Assembly: GCA_943737045.1 (NCBI GenBank)
Contig: CALSFV010000276.1
Coordinates: 310,001-374,000, forward strand
Direction of reading: 5' to 3'
Source: Parapristionchus giblindavisi
Lineage: Eukaryota > Nematoda > Chromadorea > Rhabditida > Diplogasteridae
DNA: 64,000 bases
In this document: positions 1 to 13,982 of the stretch, piece after piece
Layout of the letters: each line of letters begins with the position of its first letter
Position numbering within the stretch: position 1 is the first letter of the stretch
Notes under the pieces: model-generated
What the model was told of the DNA's origin: nothing
What the model saw: the letters and a program-made list of their open reading frames with translations, nothing else
The model's database searches: none
Translations under genes and position numbers: made by a program

Positions 1-321
1 GATTCCACAATGCCCAAAGTACAAAAGTAGCTATCACTCTGATAAGACCAAAAGATTACCTGACATGAAAAATTTTCTGCTAGACCCAGCGTGTCATATA
101 CCAAACGAAAGAGCAAAAAATTCTGAGTATTTTGCACGTTCCCATGTTGAACAACGGCCACTTCAGCCGAATTAACACAATTGAATTATGCATTTTTGGC
201 AATAAAGAATTCGTGACACGTCAATGCTTTAACGAAACTTATCGTAGCATATACCACGTGAAAGAGCAAAAAATTCTGAATAATCTTCACTTCAGTTCAT
301 GTCAAACTGTAATCTGGTGTT
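1..321 (+). repeat. Exemplar satellite monomer with internal dimer structure
   Basis: One full monomer. Two segments, 61-150 and 214-303, align at an offset of 153 bp without gaps at roughly 55-60 of 90 positions. They share the 20-base core GAAAGAGCAAAAAATTCTGA (108-127 and 261-280), the preceding CATATACCA, and an upstream TGACA. The monomer therefore looks like an ancestral dimer of ~160-bp units that diverged into a 168-bp A half and a 153-bp B half. The B half usually holds a 10-bp tandem doublet, TATCGTAGCA; in this monomer the first copy is altered to AACGAAACT. Other landmarks are EcoRI GAATTC at 207-212, CACGT cores at 135, 217 and 255 (the last within CACGTG), and AATAAA at 201-206. 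Confidence 0.9.
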
Positions 322-3300
322 GATTCCACAATGCCCAAAGTACAAAAGTAGCTTTCACTCTGATAAGACCAAAAGATTACCTGACATGAAAAATTTTCTG
401 CTAGACCCAGCGTGTCATATACCAAACGAAAGAGCAAAAAATTCTGAGTATTTTGCACGTTCCCATGTTGAACAACGGCCACTTCAGCCGAATTATTAAC
501 ACAATTGAATTATGCATTTTTGGCAATAAAGAATTCGTGACACGTCAATGCTTTATCGTAGCATATCGTAGCATATACCACGTGAAAGAGCAAAAAATTC
601 TGAATAATCTACACTTCAGTTCATGTCAAACTGTAATCTGGTGTTGATTCCACAATGCCCAAAGTACAAAAGTAGCTATCACTCTGATAAGACCAAAAGA
701 TTACCTGACATGAAAAATTTTCTGCTAGACCCAGCGTGTCATATACCAAACGAAAGAGCAAAAAATTCTGAGTATTTTGCACGTTCCCATGTTGAACAAC
801 AGCCACTTCAGCCGAATTAACACAATTGAATTATGCATTTTTGGCAATAAAGAATTCGTGACACGTCAATGCTTTAACGAAACTTATCGTAGCATATACC
901 ACGTGAAAGAGCAAAAAATTCTGAATAATCTTCACTTCAGTTCATGTCAAACTGTAATCTGGTGTTGATTCCACAATGCCCAAAGTACAAAAGTAGCTTT
1001 CACTCTGATAAGACCAAAAGATTACCTGACATGAAAAATTTTCTGCTAGACCCAGCGTGTCATATACCAAACGAAAGAGCAAAAAATTCTGAGTATTTTG
1101 CACGTTCCCATGTTGAACAACGGCCACTTCAGCCGAATTAACACAATTGAATTATGCATTTTTGGCAATAAAGAATTCGTGACACGTCAATGCTTTATCG
1201 TAGCATATCGTAGCATATACCACGTGAAAGAGCAAACAATTCTGAATAATCTACACTTCAGTTCATGTCAAACTGTAATCTGGTGTTGATTCCACAATGC
1301 CCAAAGTACAAAAGTAGCTATCACTCTGATAAGACCAAAAGATTACCTGACATGAAAAATTTTCTGCTAGACCCAGCGTGTCATATACCAAACGAAAGAG
1401 CAAAAAATTCTGAGTATTTTGCACGTTCCCATGTTGAACAACGGCCACTTCAGCCGAATTAACACAATTGAATTATGCATTTTTGGCAATAAAGAATTCG
1501 TGACACGTCAATGCTTTAACGAAACTTATCGTAGCATATACCACGTGAAAGAGCAAAAAATTCTGAATAATCTTCACTTCAGTTCATGTCAAACTGTAAT
1601 CTGGTGTTGATTCCACAATGCCCAAAGTACAAAAGTAGCTTTCACTCTGATAAGACCAAAAGATTACCTGACATGAAAAATTTTCTGCTAGACCCAGCGT
1701 GTCATATACCAAACGAAAGAGCAAAAAATTCTGAGTATTTTGCACGTTCCCATGTTGAACAACGGCCACTTCAGCCGAATTAACACAATTGAATTATGCA
1801 TTTTTGGCAATAAAGAATTCGTGACACGTCAATGCTTTATCGTAGCATATCGTAGCATATACCACGTGAAAGAGCAAAAAATTCTGAATAATCTACACTT
1901 CAGTTCATGTCAAACTGTAATCTGGTGTTGATTCCACAATGCCCAAAGTACAAAAGTAGCTATCACTCTGATAAGACCAAAAGATTACCTGACATGAAAA
2001 ATTTTCTGCTAGACCCAGCGTGTCATATACCAAACGAAAGAGCAAAAAATTCTGAGTATTTTGCACGTTCCCATGTTGAACAACGGCCACTTCAGCCGAA
2101 TTAACACAATTGAATTATGCATTTTTGGCAATAAAGAATTCGTGACACGTCAATGCTTTATCGTAGCATATCGTAGCATATACCACGTGAAAGAGCAGAA
2201 AATTCTGAATAATCTACACTTCAGTTCATGTCAAACTGTAATCTGGTGTTGATTCCACAATGCCCAAAGTACCAAATTAGCTTTCACTCTGATAAGACCA
2301 AAAGATTACCTGACATGAAAAAATTTCTGCTAGACCCAGCGTGTCATATACCAAACGAAAGAGCAAAAAATTCTGAGTATTTTGCACGTTCCCATGTTGA
2401 ACAACGGCCACTTCAGCCGAATTATTAACACAATTGAATTATGCATTTTTGGCAATAAAGAATTCGTGACACGTCAATGCTTTATCGTAGCATATCGTAG
2501 CATATACCACGTGAAAGAGCAAAAAATTCTGAATAATCTACACTTCAGTTCATGTCAAACTGTAATCTGGTGTTGATTCCACAATGCCCAAAGTACAAAA
2601 GTAGCTATCACTCTGATAAGACCAAAAGATTACCTGACATGAAAAATTTTCTGCTAGACCCAGCGTGTCATATACCAAACGAAAGAGCAAAAAATTCTGA
2701 GTATTTTGCACGTTCCCATGTTGAACAACGGCCACTTCAGCCGAATTAACACAATTGAATTATGCATTTTTGGCAATAAAGAATTCGTGACACGTCAATG
2801 CTTTATCGTAGCATATCGTAGCATATACCACGTGAAAGAGCAGAAAATTCTGAATAATCTACACTTCAGTTCATGTCAAACTGTAATCTGGTGTTGATTC
2901 CACAATGCCCAAAGTACCAAATTAGCTTTCACTCTGATAAGACCAAAAGATTACCTGACATGAAAAATTTTCTGCTAGACCCAGCGTGTCATATACCAAA
3001 CGAAAGAGCAAAAAATTCTGAGTATTTTGCACGTTCCCATGTTGAACAACGGCCACTTCAGCCGAATTATTAACACAATTGAATTATGCATTTTTGGCAA
3101 TAAAGAATTCGTGACACGTCAATGCTTTATCGTAGCATATCGTAGCATATACCACGTGAAAGAGCAAAAAATTCTGAATAATCTACACTTCAGTTCATGT
3201 CAAACTGTAATCTGGTGTTGATTCCACAATGCCCAAAGTACAAAAGTAGCTATCACTCTGATAAGACCAAAAGATTACCTGACATGAAAAATTTTCTGCT

Positions 3301-4920
3301 AGACCCAGCGTGTCATATACCAAAAGAAAGAGCAAAAAATTCTGAGTATTTTGCACGTTCCCATGTTGAACAACGGCCACTTCAGCCGAATTAACACAAT
3401 TGAATTATGCATTTTTGGCAATAAAGAATTCGTGACACGTCAATGCTTTATCGTAGCATATCGTAGCATATACCACGTGAAAGAGCAAAAAATTCTGAAT
3501 AATCTACACTTCAGTTCATGTCAAACTGTAATCTGGTGTTGATTCCACAATGCCCAAAGTACAAAAGTAGCTATCACTCTGATAAGACCAAAAGATTACC
3601 TGACATGAAAAATTTTCTGCTAGACCCAGCGTGTCATATACCAAACGAAAGAGCAAAAAATTCTGAGTATTTTGCACGTTCCCATGTTGAACAACGGCCA
3701 CTTCAGCCGAATTATTAACACAATTGAATTATGCATTTTTGGCAATAAAGAATTCGTGACACGTCAATGCTTTATCGTAGCATATCGTAGCATATACCAC
3801 GTGAAAGAGCAAAAAATTCTGAATAATCTACACTTCAGTTCATGTCAAACTGTAATCTGGTGTTGATTCCACAATGCCCAAAGTACAAAAGTAGCTATCA
3901 CTCTGATAAGACCAAAAGATTACCTGACATGAAAAATTTTCTGCTAGACCCAGCGTGTCATATACCAAACGAAAGAGCAAAAAATTCTGAGTATTTTGCA
4001 CGTTCCCATGTTGAACAACGGCCACTTCAGCCGAATTAACACAATTGAATTATGCATTTTTGGCAATAAAGAATTCGTGACACGTCAATGCTTTATCGTA
4101 GCATATCGTAGCATATACCACGTGAAAGAGCAAAAAATTCTGAATAATCTACACTTCAGTTCATGTCAAACTGTAATCTGGTGTTGATTCCACAATGCCC
4201 AAAGTACAAAAGTAGCTATCACTCTGATAAGACCAAAAGATTACCTGACATGAAAAATTTTCTGCTAGACCCAGCGTGTCATATACCAAACGAAAGAGCA
4301 AAAAATTCTGAGTATTTTGCACGTTCCCATGTTGAACAACGGCCACTTCAGCCGAATTAACACAATTGAATTATGCATTTTTGGCAATAAAGAATTCGTG
4401 ACACGTCAATGCTTTATCGTAGCATATCGTAGCATATACCACGTGAAAGAGCAGAAAATTCTGAATAATCTACACTTCAGTTCATGTCAAACTGTAATCT
4501 GGTGTTGATTCCACAATGCCCAAAGTACCAAATTAGCTTTCACTCTGATAAGACCAAAAGATTACCTGACATGAAAAATTTTCTGCTAGACCCAGCGTGT
4601 CATATACCAAACGAAAGAGCAAAAAATTCTGAGTATTTTGCACGTTCCCATGTTGAACAACGGCCACTTCAGCCGAATTATTAACACAATTGAATTATGC
4701 ATTTTTGGCAATAAAGAATTCGTGACACGTCAATGCTTTATCGTAGCATATCGTAGCATATACCACGTGAAAGAGCAAAAAATTCTGAATAATCTACACT
4801 TCAGTTCATGTCAAACTGTAATCTGGTGTTGATTCCACAATGCCCAAAGTACAAAAGTAGCTATCACTCTGATAAGACCAAAAGATTACCTGACATGAAA
4901 AATTTTCTGCTAGACCCAGC

Positions 4921-7017
4921 GTGTCATATACCAAACGAAAGAGCAAAAAATTCTGAGTATTTTGCACGTTCCCATGTTGAACAACGGCCACTTCAGCCGA
5001 ATTAACACAATTGAATTATGCATTTTTGGCAATAAAGAATTCGTGACACGTCAATGCTTTATCGTAGCATATCGTAGCATATACCACGTGAAAGAGCAGA
5101 AAATTCTGAATAATCTACACTTCAGTTCATGTCAAACTGTAATCTGGTGTTGATTCCACAATGCCCAAAGTACCAAATTAGCTTTCACTCTGATAAGACC
5201 AAAAGATTACCTGACATGAAAAATTTTCTGCTAGACCCAGCGTGTCATATACCAAACGAAAGAGCAAAAAATTCTGAGTATTTTGCACGTTCCCATGTTG
5301 AACAACGGCCACTTCAGCCGAATTATTAACACAATTGAATTATGCATTTTTGGCAATAAAGAATTCGTGACACGTCAATGCTTTATCGTAGCATATCGTA
5401 GCATATACCACGTGAAAGAGCCAAAAATTCTGAATAATCTACACTTCAGTTCATGTCAAACTGTAATCTGGTGTTGATTCCACAATGCCCAAAAGTACAA
5501 AAGTAGCTATCACTCTGATAAGTCCAAAAGATTACCTGACATGAAAAATTTTCTGCTAGACCCAGCGTGTCATATACCAAACGAAAGAGCAAAAAATTCT
5601 GAGTATTTTGCACGTTCCCATGTTGAACAACGGCCACTTCAGCCGAATTAACACAATTGAATTATGCATTTTTGGCAATAAAGAATTCGTGACACGTCAA
5701 TGCTTTATCGTAGCATATCGTAGCATATACCACGTGAAAGAGCAGAAAATTCTGAATAATCTACACTTCAGTTCATGTCAAACTGTAATCTGGTGTTGAT
5801 TCCACAATGCCCAAAGTACCAAATTAGCTTTCACTCTGATAAGACCAAAAGATTACCTGACATGAAAAATTTTCTGCTAGACCCAGCGTGTCATATACCA
5901 AACGAAAGAGCAAAAAATTCTGAGTATTTTGCACGTTCCCATGTTGAACAACGGCCACTTCAGCCGAATTAACACAATTGAATTATGCATTTTTGGCAAT
6001 AAAGAATTCGTGACACGTCAATGCTTTATCGTAGCATATCGTAGCATATACCACGTGAAAGAGCAGAAAATTCTGAATAATCTACACTTCAGTTCATGTC
6101 AAACTGTAATCTGGTGTTGATTCCACAATGCCCAAAGTACCAAATTAGCTTTCACTCTGATAAGACCAAAAGATTACCTGACATGAAAAATTTTCTGCTA
6201 GACCCAGCGTGTCATATACCAAACGAAAGAGCAAAAAATTCTGAGTATTTTGCACGTTCCCATGTTGAACAACGGCCACTTCAGCCGAATTATTAACACA
6301 ATTGAATTATGCATTTTTGGCAATAAAGAATTCGTGACACGTCAATGCTTTATCGTAGCATATCGTAGCATATACCACGTGAAAGAGCCAAAAATTCTGA
6401 ATAATCTACACTTCAGTTCATGTCAAACTGTAATCTGGTGTTGATTCCACAATGCCCAAAAGTACAAAAGTAGCTATCACTCTGATAAGTCCAAAAGATT
6501 ACCTGACATGAAAAATTTTCTGCTAGACCCAGCGTGTCATATACCAAACGAAAGAGCAAAAAATTCTGAGTATTTTGCACGTTCCCATGTTGAACAACGG
6601 CCACTTCAGCCGAATTAACACAATTGAATTATGCATTTTTGGCAATAAAGAATTCGTGACACGTCAATGCTTTATCGTAGCATATCGTAGCATATACCAC
6701 GTGAAAGAGCAGAAAATTCTGAATAATCTACACTTCAGTTCATGTCAAACTGTAATCTGGTGTTGATTCCACAATGCCCAAAGTACCAAATTAGCTTTCA
6801 CTCTGATAAGACCAAAAGATTACCTGACATGAAAAATTTTCTGCTAGACCCAGCGTGTCATATACCAAACGAAAGAGCAAAAAATTCTGAGTATTTTGCA
6901 CGTTCCCATGTTGAACAACGGCCACTTCAGCCGAATTAACACAATTGAATTATGCATTTTTGGCAATAAAGAATTCGTGACACGTCAATGCTTTATCGTA
7001 GCATATCGTAGCATATA
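4921..7017 (+). repeat. Tandem duplication of a three-monomer block (967-bp offset)
   Basis: Rare variants recur exactly 967 bp apart: GAGCCAAAAATTC near 5420 and 6387, the extra A in CCCAAAAGTAC near 5490 and 6457, and GATAAGTCC near 5519 and 6486. The 324-bp form with extra ATT precedes both. The match begins near 4.9 kb (and 5.9 kb) and fades near 6.05 kb (and 7.02 kb), where the second copy returns to the GAGCAAAAAA form. This is a recent local duplication of about three monomers. Confidence 0.85.
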
Positions 7018-10000
7018 CCACGTGAAAGAGCAAAAAATTCTGAATAATCTACACTTCAGTTCATGTCAAACTGTAATCTGGTGTTGATTCCACAATGCCC
7101 AAAGTACAAAAGTAGCTATCACTCTGATAAGACCAAAAGATTACCTGACATGAAAAATTTTCTGCTAGACCCAGCGTGTCATATACCAAACGAAAGAGCA
7201 AAAAATTCTGAGTATTTTGCACGTTCCCATGTTGAACAACGGCCACTTCAGCCGAATTAACACAATTGAATTATGCATTTTTGGCAATAAAGAATTCGTG
7301 ACACGTCAATGCTTTATCGTAGCATATCGTAGCATATACCACGTGAAAGAGCAAAAAATTCTGAATAATCTACACTTCAGTTCATGTCAAACTGTAATCT
7401 GGTGTTGATTCCACAATGCCCAAAGTACAAAAGTAGCTATCACTCTGATAAGACCAAAAGATTACCTGACATGAAAAATTTTCTGCTAGACCCAGCGTGT
7501 CATATACCAAACGAAAGAGCAAAAAATTCTGAGTATTTTGCACGTTCCCATGTTGAACAACGGCCACTTCAGCCGAATTATTAACACAATTGAATTATGC
7601 ATTTTTGGCAATAAAGAATTCGTGACACGTCAATGCTTTATCGTAGCATATCGTAGCATATACCACGTGAAAGAGCAAAAAATTCTGAATAATCTACACT
7701 TCAGTTCATGTCAAACTGTAATCTGGTGTTGATTCCACAATGCCCAAAGTACAAAAGTAGCTTTCACTCTGATAAGACCAAAAGATTACCTGACATGAAA
7801 AATTTTCTGCTAGACCCAGCGTGTCATATACCAAACGAAAGAGCAAAAAATTCTGAGTATTTTGCACGTTCCCATGTTGAACAACGGCCACTTCAGCCGA
7901 ATTAACACAATTGAATTATGCATTTTTGGCAATAAAGAATTCGTGACACGTCAATGCTTTATCGTAGCATATCGTAGCATATACCACGTGAAAGAGCAAA
8001 AAATTCTGAATAATCTACACTTCAGTTCATGTCAAACTGTAATCTGGTGTTGATTCCACAATGCCCAAAGTACAAAAGTAGCTATCACTCTGATAAGACC
8101 AAAAGATTACCTGACATGAAAAATTTTCTGCTAGACCCAGCGTGTCATATACCAAACGAAAGAGCAAAAAAATCTGAGTATTTTGCACGTTCCCATGTTG
8201 AACAACGGCCACTTCAGCCGAATTAACACAATTGAATTATGCATTTTTGGCAATAAAGAATTCGTGACACGTCAATGCTTTATCGTAGCATATCGTAGCA
8301 TATACCACGTGAAAGAGCAAAAAATTCTGAATAATCTACACTTCAGTTCATGTCAAACTGTAATCTGGTGTTGATTCCACAATGCCCAAAGTACCAAAGT
8401 AGCTTTCACTCTGATAAGACCAAAAGATTACCTGACATGAAAAATTTTCTGCTAGACCCAGCGTGTCATATACCAAACGAAAGAGCAAAAAATTCTGAGT
8501 ATTTTGCACGTTCCCATGTTGAACAACGGCCACTTCAGCCGAATTAACACAATTGAATTATGCATTTTTGGCAATAAAGAATTCGTGACACGTCAATGCT
8601 TTATCGTAGCATATCGTAGCATATACCACGTGAAAGAGCAGAAAATTCTGAATAATCTACACTTCAGTGCATGCCAAACTGTAATCTGGTGTTGATTCCA
8701 CAATGCCCAAAGTACCAAATTAGCTTTCACTCTGATAAGACCAAAAGATTACCTGACATGAAAAATTTTCTGCTAGACCCAGCGTGTCATATACCAAACG
8801 AAAGAGCAAAAAATTCTGAGTATTTTGCACGTTCCCATGTTGAACAACGGCCACTTCAGCCGAATTAACACAATTGAATTATGCATTTTTGGCAATAAAG
8901 AATTCGTGACACGTCAATGCTTTATCGTAGCATATCGTAGCATATACCACGTGAAAGAGCAAAAAATTCTGAATAATCTACACTTCAGTTCATGTCAAAC
9001 TGTAATCTGGTGTTGATTCCACAATGCCCAAAGTACAAAAGTAGCTATCACTCTGATAAGACCAAAAGATTACCTGACATGAAAAATTTTCTGCTAGACC
9101 CAGCGTGTCATATACCAAACGAAAGAGCAAAAAATTCTGAGTATTTTGCACGTTCCCATGTTGAACAACGGCCACTTCAGCCGAATTAACACAATTGAAT
9201 TATGCATTTTTGGCAATAAAGAATTCGTGACACGTCAATGCTTTATCGTAGCATATCGTAGCATATACCACGTGAAAGAGCAAAAAATTCTGAATAATCT
9301 ACACTTCAGTTCATGTCAAACTGTAATCTGGTGTTGATTCCACAATGCCCAAAGTACCAAAGTAGCTTTCACTCTGATAAGACCAAAAGATTACCTGACA
9401 TGAAAAATTTTCTGCTAGACCCAGCGTGTCATATACCAAACGAAAGAGCAAAAAATTCTGAGTATTTTGCACGTTCCCATGTTGAACAACGGCCACTTCA
9501 GCCGAATTAACACAATTGAATTATGCATTTTTGGCAATAAAGAATTCGTGACACGTCAATGCTTTATCGTAGCATATCGTAGCATATACCACGTGAAAGA
9601 GCAAAAAATTCTGAATAATCTACACTTCAGTTCATGTCAAACTGTAATCTGGTGTTGATTCCACAATGCCCAAAGTACAAAAGTAGCTTTCACTCTGATA
9701 AGACCAAAAGATTACCTGACATGAAAAATTTTCTGCTAGACCCAGCGTGTCATATACCAAACGAAAGAGCACAAAAATTCTGAGTATTTTGCACGTTCCC
9801 ATGTTGAACAACGGCCACTTCAGCCGAATTAACAAAATTGAATTATGCATTTTTGGCAATAAAGAATTCGTGACACGTCAATGCTTTATCGTAGCATATC
9901 GTAGCATATACCACGTGAAAGAGCAAAAAATTCTGAATAATCTACACTTCAGTTCATGTCAAACTGTAATCTGGTGTTGATTCCACAATGCCCAAAGTAC

Positions 10001-13000
10001 AAAAGTAGCTATCACTCTGATAAGACCAAAAGATTACCTGACATGAAAAATTTTTTGCTAGACCCAGCGTGTCATATACCAAACGAAAGAGCAAAAAATT
10101 CTGAGTATTTTGCACTTTCCCATGTTGAACAACGGCCACTTCAGCCGAATTAACAAAATTGAATTATGCATTTTTGGCAATAAAGAATTCGTGACACGTC
10201 AATGCTTTATCGTAGCATATCGTAGCATATACCACGTGAAAGAGCAAAAAATTCTGAATAATCTACACTTCAGTTCATATCAAACTGTAATCTGGTGTTG
10301 ATTCCACAATGCCCAAAGTACCAAAGTAGCTTTCACTCTGATAAGACCAAAAGATTACCTGACATGAAAAATTTTCTGCTAGACCCAGCGTGTCATATAC
10401 CAAACGAAAGAGCAAAAAATTCTGAGTATTTTGCACGTTCCCATGTTGAACAACGGCCACTTCAGCCGAATTAACACAATTGAATTATGCATTTTTGGCA
10501 ATAAAGAATTCGTGACACGTCAATGCTTTATCGTAGCATATCGTAGCATATACCACGTGAAAGAGCAAAAAATTCTGAATAATCTACACTTCAGTTCATG
10601 TCAAACTGTAATCTGGTGTTGATTCCACAATGCCCAAAGTACAAAAGTAGCTATCACTCTGATAAGACCAAAAGATTACCTGACATGAAAAATTTTCTGC
10701 TAGACCCAGCGTGTCATATACCAAACGAAAGAGCAAAAAATTCTGAGTATTTTGCACGTTCCCATGTTGAACAACGGCCACTGCAGCCGAATTAACAAAA
10801 TTGAATTATGCATTTTTGGCAATAAAGAATTCGTGACACGTCAATGCTTTATCGTAGCATATCGTAGCATATACCACGTGAAAGAGCAAAAAATTCTGAA
10901 TAATCTACACTTTAGTTCATGTCAAACTGTAATCTGGTGTTGATTCCCCAATGCCCAAAGTACAAAAGTAGCTTTCACTCTGATAAGACCAAAAGATTAA
11001 CTGACATGAAAAATTTTCTGCTAGACCCAGCGTGTCATATACCAAACGAAAGAGCAAAAAATTCTGAGTATTTGCACGTTCCCATGTTGAACAACGGCCA
11101 CTGCAGCCGAATTAACAAAATTGAATTATGCATTTTTGGCAATAAAGAATTCGTGACACGTCAATGCTTTATCGTAGCATATCGTAGCATATACCACGTG
11201 AAAGAGCAAAAAATTCTGAATAATCTACACTTTAGTTCATGTCAAACTGTAATCTGGTGTTGATTCCACAATGCCCAAAGTACCAAAGTAGCTTTCACTC
11301 TGATAAGACCAAAAGATTACCTGACATGAAAAATTTTCTGCTAGAGCCAGCGTGTCATATACCAAACGAAAGAGCAAAAAATTCTGAGTATTTTGCACGT
11401 TCCCATGTTGAACAACGGCAACTTCAGCCGAATTAACAAAATTGAATTATGCATTTTTGGCAATAAAGAATTCGTGACACGTCAATGCTTTATCGTAGCA
11501 TATCGTAGCATATACCACGTGAAAGAGCAAAAAATTCTGAATAATCTACACTTTAGTTCATGTCAAACTGTAATCTGGTGTTGATTCCACAATGCCCAAA
11601 GTACCAAAGTAGCTTTCACTCTGATAAGACCAAAAGATTACCTGACATGAAAAATTTTCTGCTAGACCCAGCGTGTCATATACCAATCGAAAGAGCAAAA
11701 AATTCTGAGTATTTTGCACGTTCCCATGTTGAACAACGGCCACTGCAGCCGAATTAACAAAATTGAATTATGCATTTTTGGCAATAAAGAATTCGTGACA
11801 CGTCAATGCTTTATCGTAGCATATCGTAGCATATACCACGTGAAAGAGCAAAAAATTCTGAATAATCTACACTTCAGTTCATGTCAAACTGTAATCTGGT
11901 GTTGATTCCCCAATGCCCAAAGTACCAAAGTAGCTTTCACTCTGATAAGACCAAAAGATTACCTGACAGGAAAAATTTTCTGCTAGACCCAGCGTGTCAT
12001 ATACCAAACGAAAGAGCAAAAAATTCTGAGTATTTGCACGTTCCCATGATGAACAACGGCCACTTCAGCCGAATTAACAAAATTGAATTATGCATTTTTG
12101 GCAATAAAGAATTCGTGACACGTCAATGCTTTATCGTAGCATATCGTAGCATATACCACGTGAAAGAGCAAAAAATTCTGAATAATCTACACTTCAGTTC
12201 ATGTCAAACTGTAATCTGGTGTTGATTCCACAATGCCCAAAGTACCAAAGTAGCTTTCACTCTGATAAGACCAAAAGATTACCTGACATGAAAAATTTTC
12301 TGCTAGACCCAGCGTGTCATATACCAAACGAAAGAGCAAAAAATTCTGAGTATTTTGCACGTTCCCATGTTGAACAACGGCCACTGCAGCCGAATTAACA
12401 AAATTGAATTATGCATTTTTGGCAATAAAGAATTCGTGACACGTCAATGCTTTATCGTAGCATATCGTAGCATATACCACGTGAAAGAGCAAAAAATTCT
12501 GAATAATCTACACTTTAGTTCATGTCAAACTGTAATCTGGTGTTGATTCCCCAATGCCCAAAGTACAAAAGTAGCTTTCACTCTGATAAGACCAAAAGAT
12601 TAACTGACATGAAAAATTTTCTGCTAGACCCAGCGTGTCATATACCAAACGAAAGAGCAAAAAATTCTGAGTATTTGCACGTTCCCATGTTGAACAACGG
12701 CCACTGCAGCCGAATTAACAAAATTGAATTATGCATTTTTGGCAATAAAGAATTCGTGACACGTCAATGCTTTATCGTAGCATATCGTAGCATATACCAC
12801 GTGAAAGAGCAAAAAATTCTGAATAATCTACACTTTAGTTCATGTCAAACTGTAATCTGGTGTTGATTCCACAATGCCCAAAGTACCAAAGTAGCTTTCA
12901 CTCTGATAAGACCAAAAGATTACCTGACATGAAAAATTTTCTGCTAGACCCAGCGTGTCATATACCAATCGAAAGAGCAAAACATTCTGAGTATTTTGCA

Positions 13001-13676
13001 CGTTCCCATGTTGAACAACGGCCACTGCAGCCGAATTAACAAAATTGAATCATGCATTTTTGGCAATAAAGAATTCGTGACACGTCAATGCTTTATCGTA
13101 GCATATCGTAGCATATACCACGTGAAAGAGCAAAAAATTCTGAATAATCTACACTTCAGTTCATGTCAAACTGTAATCTGGTGTTGATTCCCCAATGCCC
13201 AAAGTACCAAAGTAGCTTTCACTCTGATAAGACCAAAAGATTACCTGACAGGAAAAATTTTCTGCTAGACCCAGCGTGTCATATACCAAACGAAAGAGCA
13301 AAAAATTCTGAGTATTTGCACGTTCCCATGATGAACAACGGCCACTTCAGCCGAATTAACAAAATTGAATTATGCATTTTTGGCAATAAAGAATTCGTGA
13401 CACGTCAATGCTTTATCGTAGCATATCGTAGCATATACCACGTGAAAGAGCAAAAAATTCTGAATAATCTACACTTCAGTTCATGTCAAACTGTAATCTG
13501 GTGTTGATTCCACAATGCCCAAAGTACCAAAGTAGCTTTCACTCTGATAAGACCAAAAGAATACCTGACATGAAAAATTTTCTGCTAGACCCAGCGTGTC
13601 ATATACCAAACGAAAGAGCAAAAAATTCTGAGTATTTTGCACGTTCCCATGTTGAACAACGGCCACTGCAGCCGAA

Positions 13677-13680
13677 TTAA
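13677..13680. repeat. TTAA target-site duplication, left
   Basis: The satellite reads CCGAATTAA and breaks after TTAA. The same TTAA begins the right flank at 14150-14153. Removing 13681-14149 and one TTAA restores the ordinary CCGAATTAACAAAATTG of neighbouring monomers. Confidence 0.93.
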
Positions 13681-13820
13681 AGGGAGAGTTTCCCATAAAT
13701 ATATTGATTGAAATTTCGAAAATGTTCGAAAGTGAAATTTTGTCCCACCACGAAATGACGAACTATCATACTGTAGTTTAACAAATGCGCGATTGATTTC
13801 CACGCTGGAGCTTGGCTGGA

Positions 13821-13837
13821 GCATCGATATTCGATGC
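13821..13837. other. Short hairpin within the TTAA element
   Basis: Seven-base arms GCATCGA and TCGATGC flank a TAT loop. The meaning is unknown; such hairpins are common in foldback-type MITEs. Confidence 0.5.
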
Positions 13838-13982
13838 AAATCACATATTGATGCAGTGTATGCTAATCGAAATTTGATTTACATTGTGAATATCTATGAT
13901 GCCTCTTAATATAACCCGTCTATGCAAATGTGTCGCATCTTGGACAGACATATCACTTTTCCAACATAGCGCTCACATCTCT

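Larger units (their letters stand above)
1..13680 (+). repeat. 321-bp satellite array, left segment
   Basis: About 42 head-to-tail monomers run without interruption; the window opens exactly at a monomer start if the unit is begun at GATTCCACAATGCCC. The usual spacing of equivalent positions is 321 bp. Eight 324-bp monomers carry an extra ATT after CCGAATT (near 494, 2422, 3066, 3711, 4679, 5323, 6290 and 7576). Later 320-bp monomers lack one T in GAGTATTTTGCAC (near 11070, 12033, 12673 and 13315). Up to ~9.8 kb the B half reads AACACAATTG; after a mixed stretch at 9.8-10.75 kb it reads AACAAAATTG throughout. Each monomer has one EcoRI site, one CACGTG and one AATAAA. I see no conserved protein in it. 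The 61-66 aa open frames that recur on both strands are by-products of the repeat. Confidence 0.99.

Noticed and set aside
206..230. CENP-B box in the satellite
   Set aside because: TTCGTGACACGTC matches only the left half of the TTCG....A..CGGG pattern. CGGG is absent in both orientations.
132..13680. Recurring 61-66 aa (and 114 aa) open frames on both strands in every monomer
   Set aside because: They overlap each other in several frames, recur with the repeat period, are destroyed by one-base indels (320- and 322-bp monomers) without compensation, and resemble no protein I know. They are by-products of the satellite.
1..13680. CRISPR array
   Set aside because: The whole 321-bp unit is conserved. 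There are no short repeats separated by unique spacers, and the context is eukaryotic.
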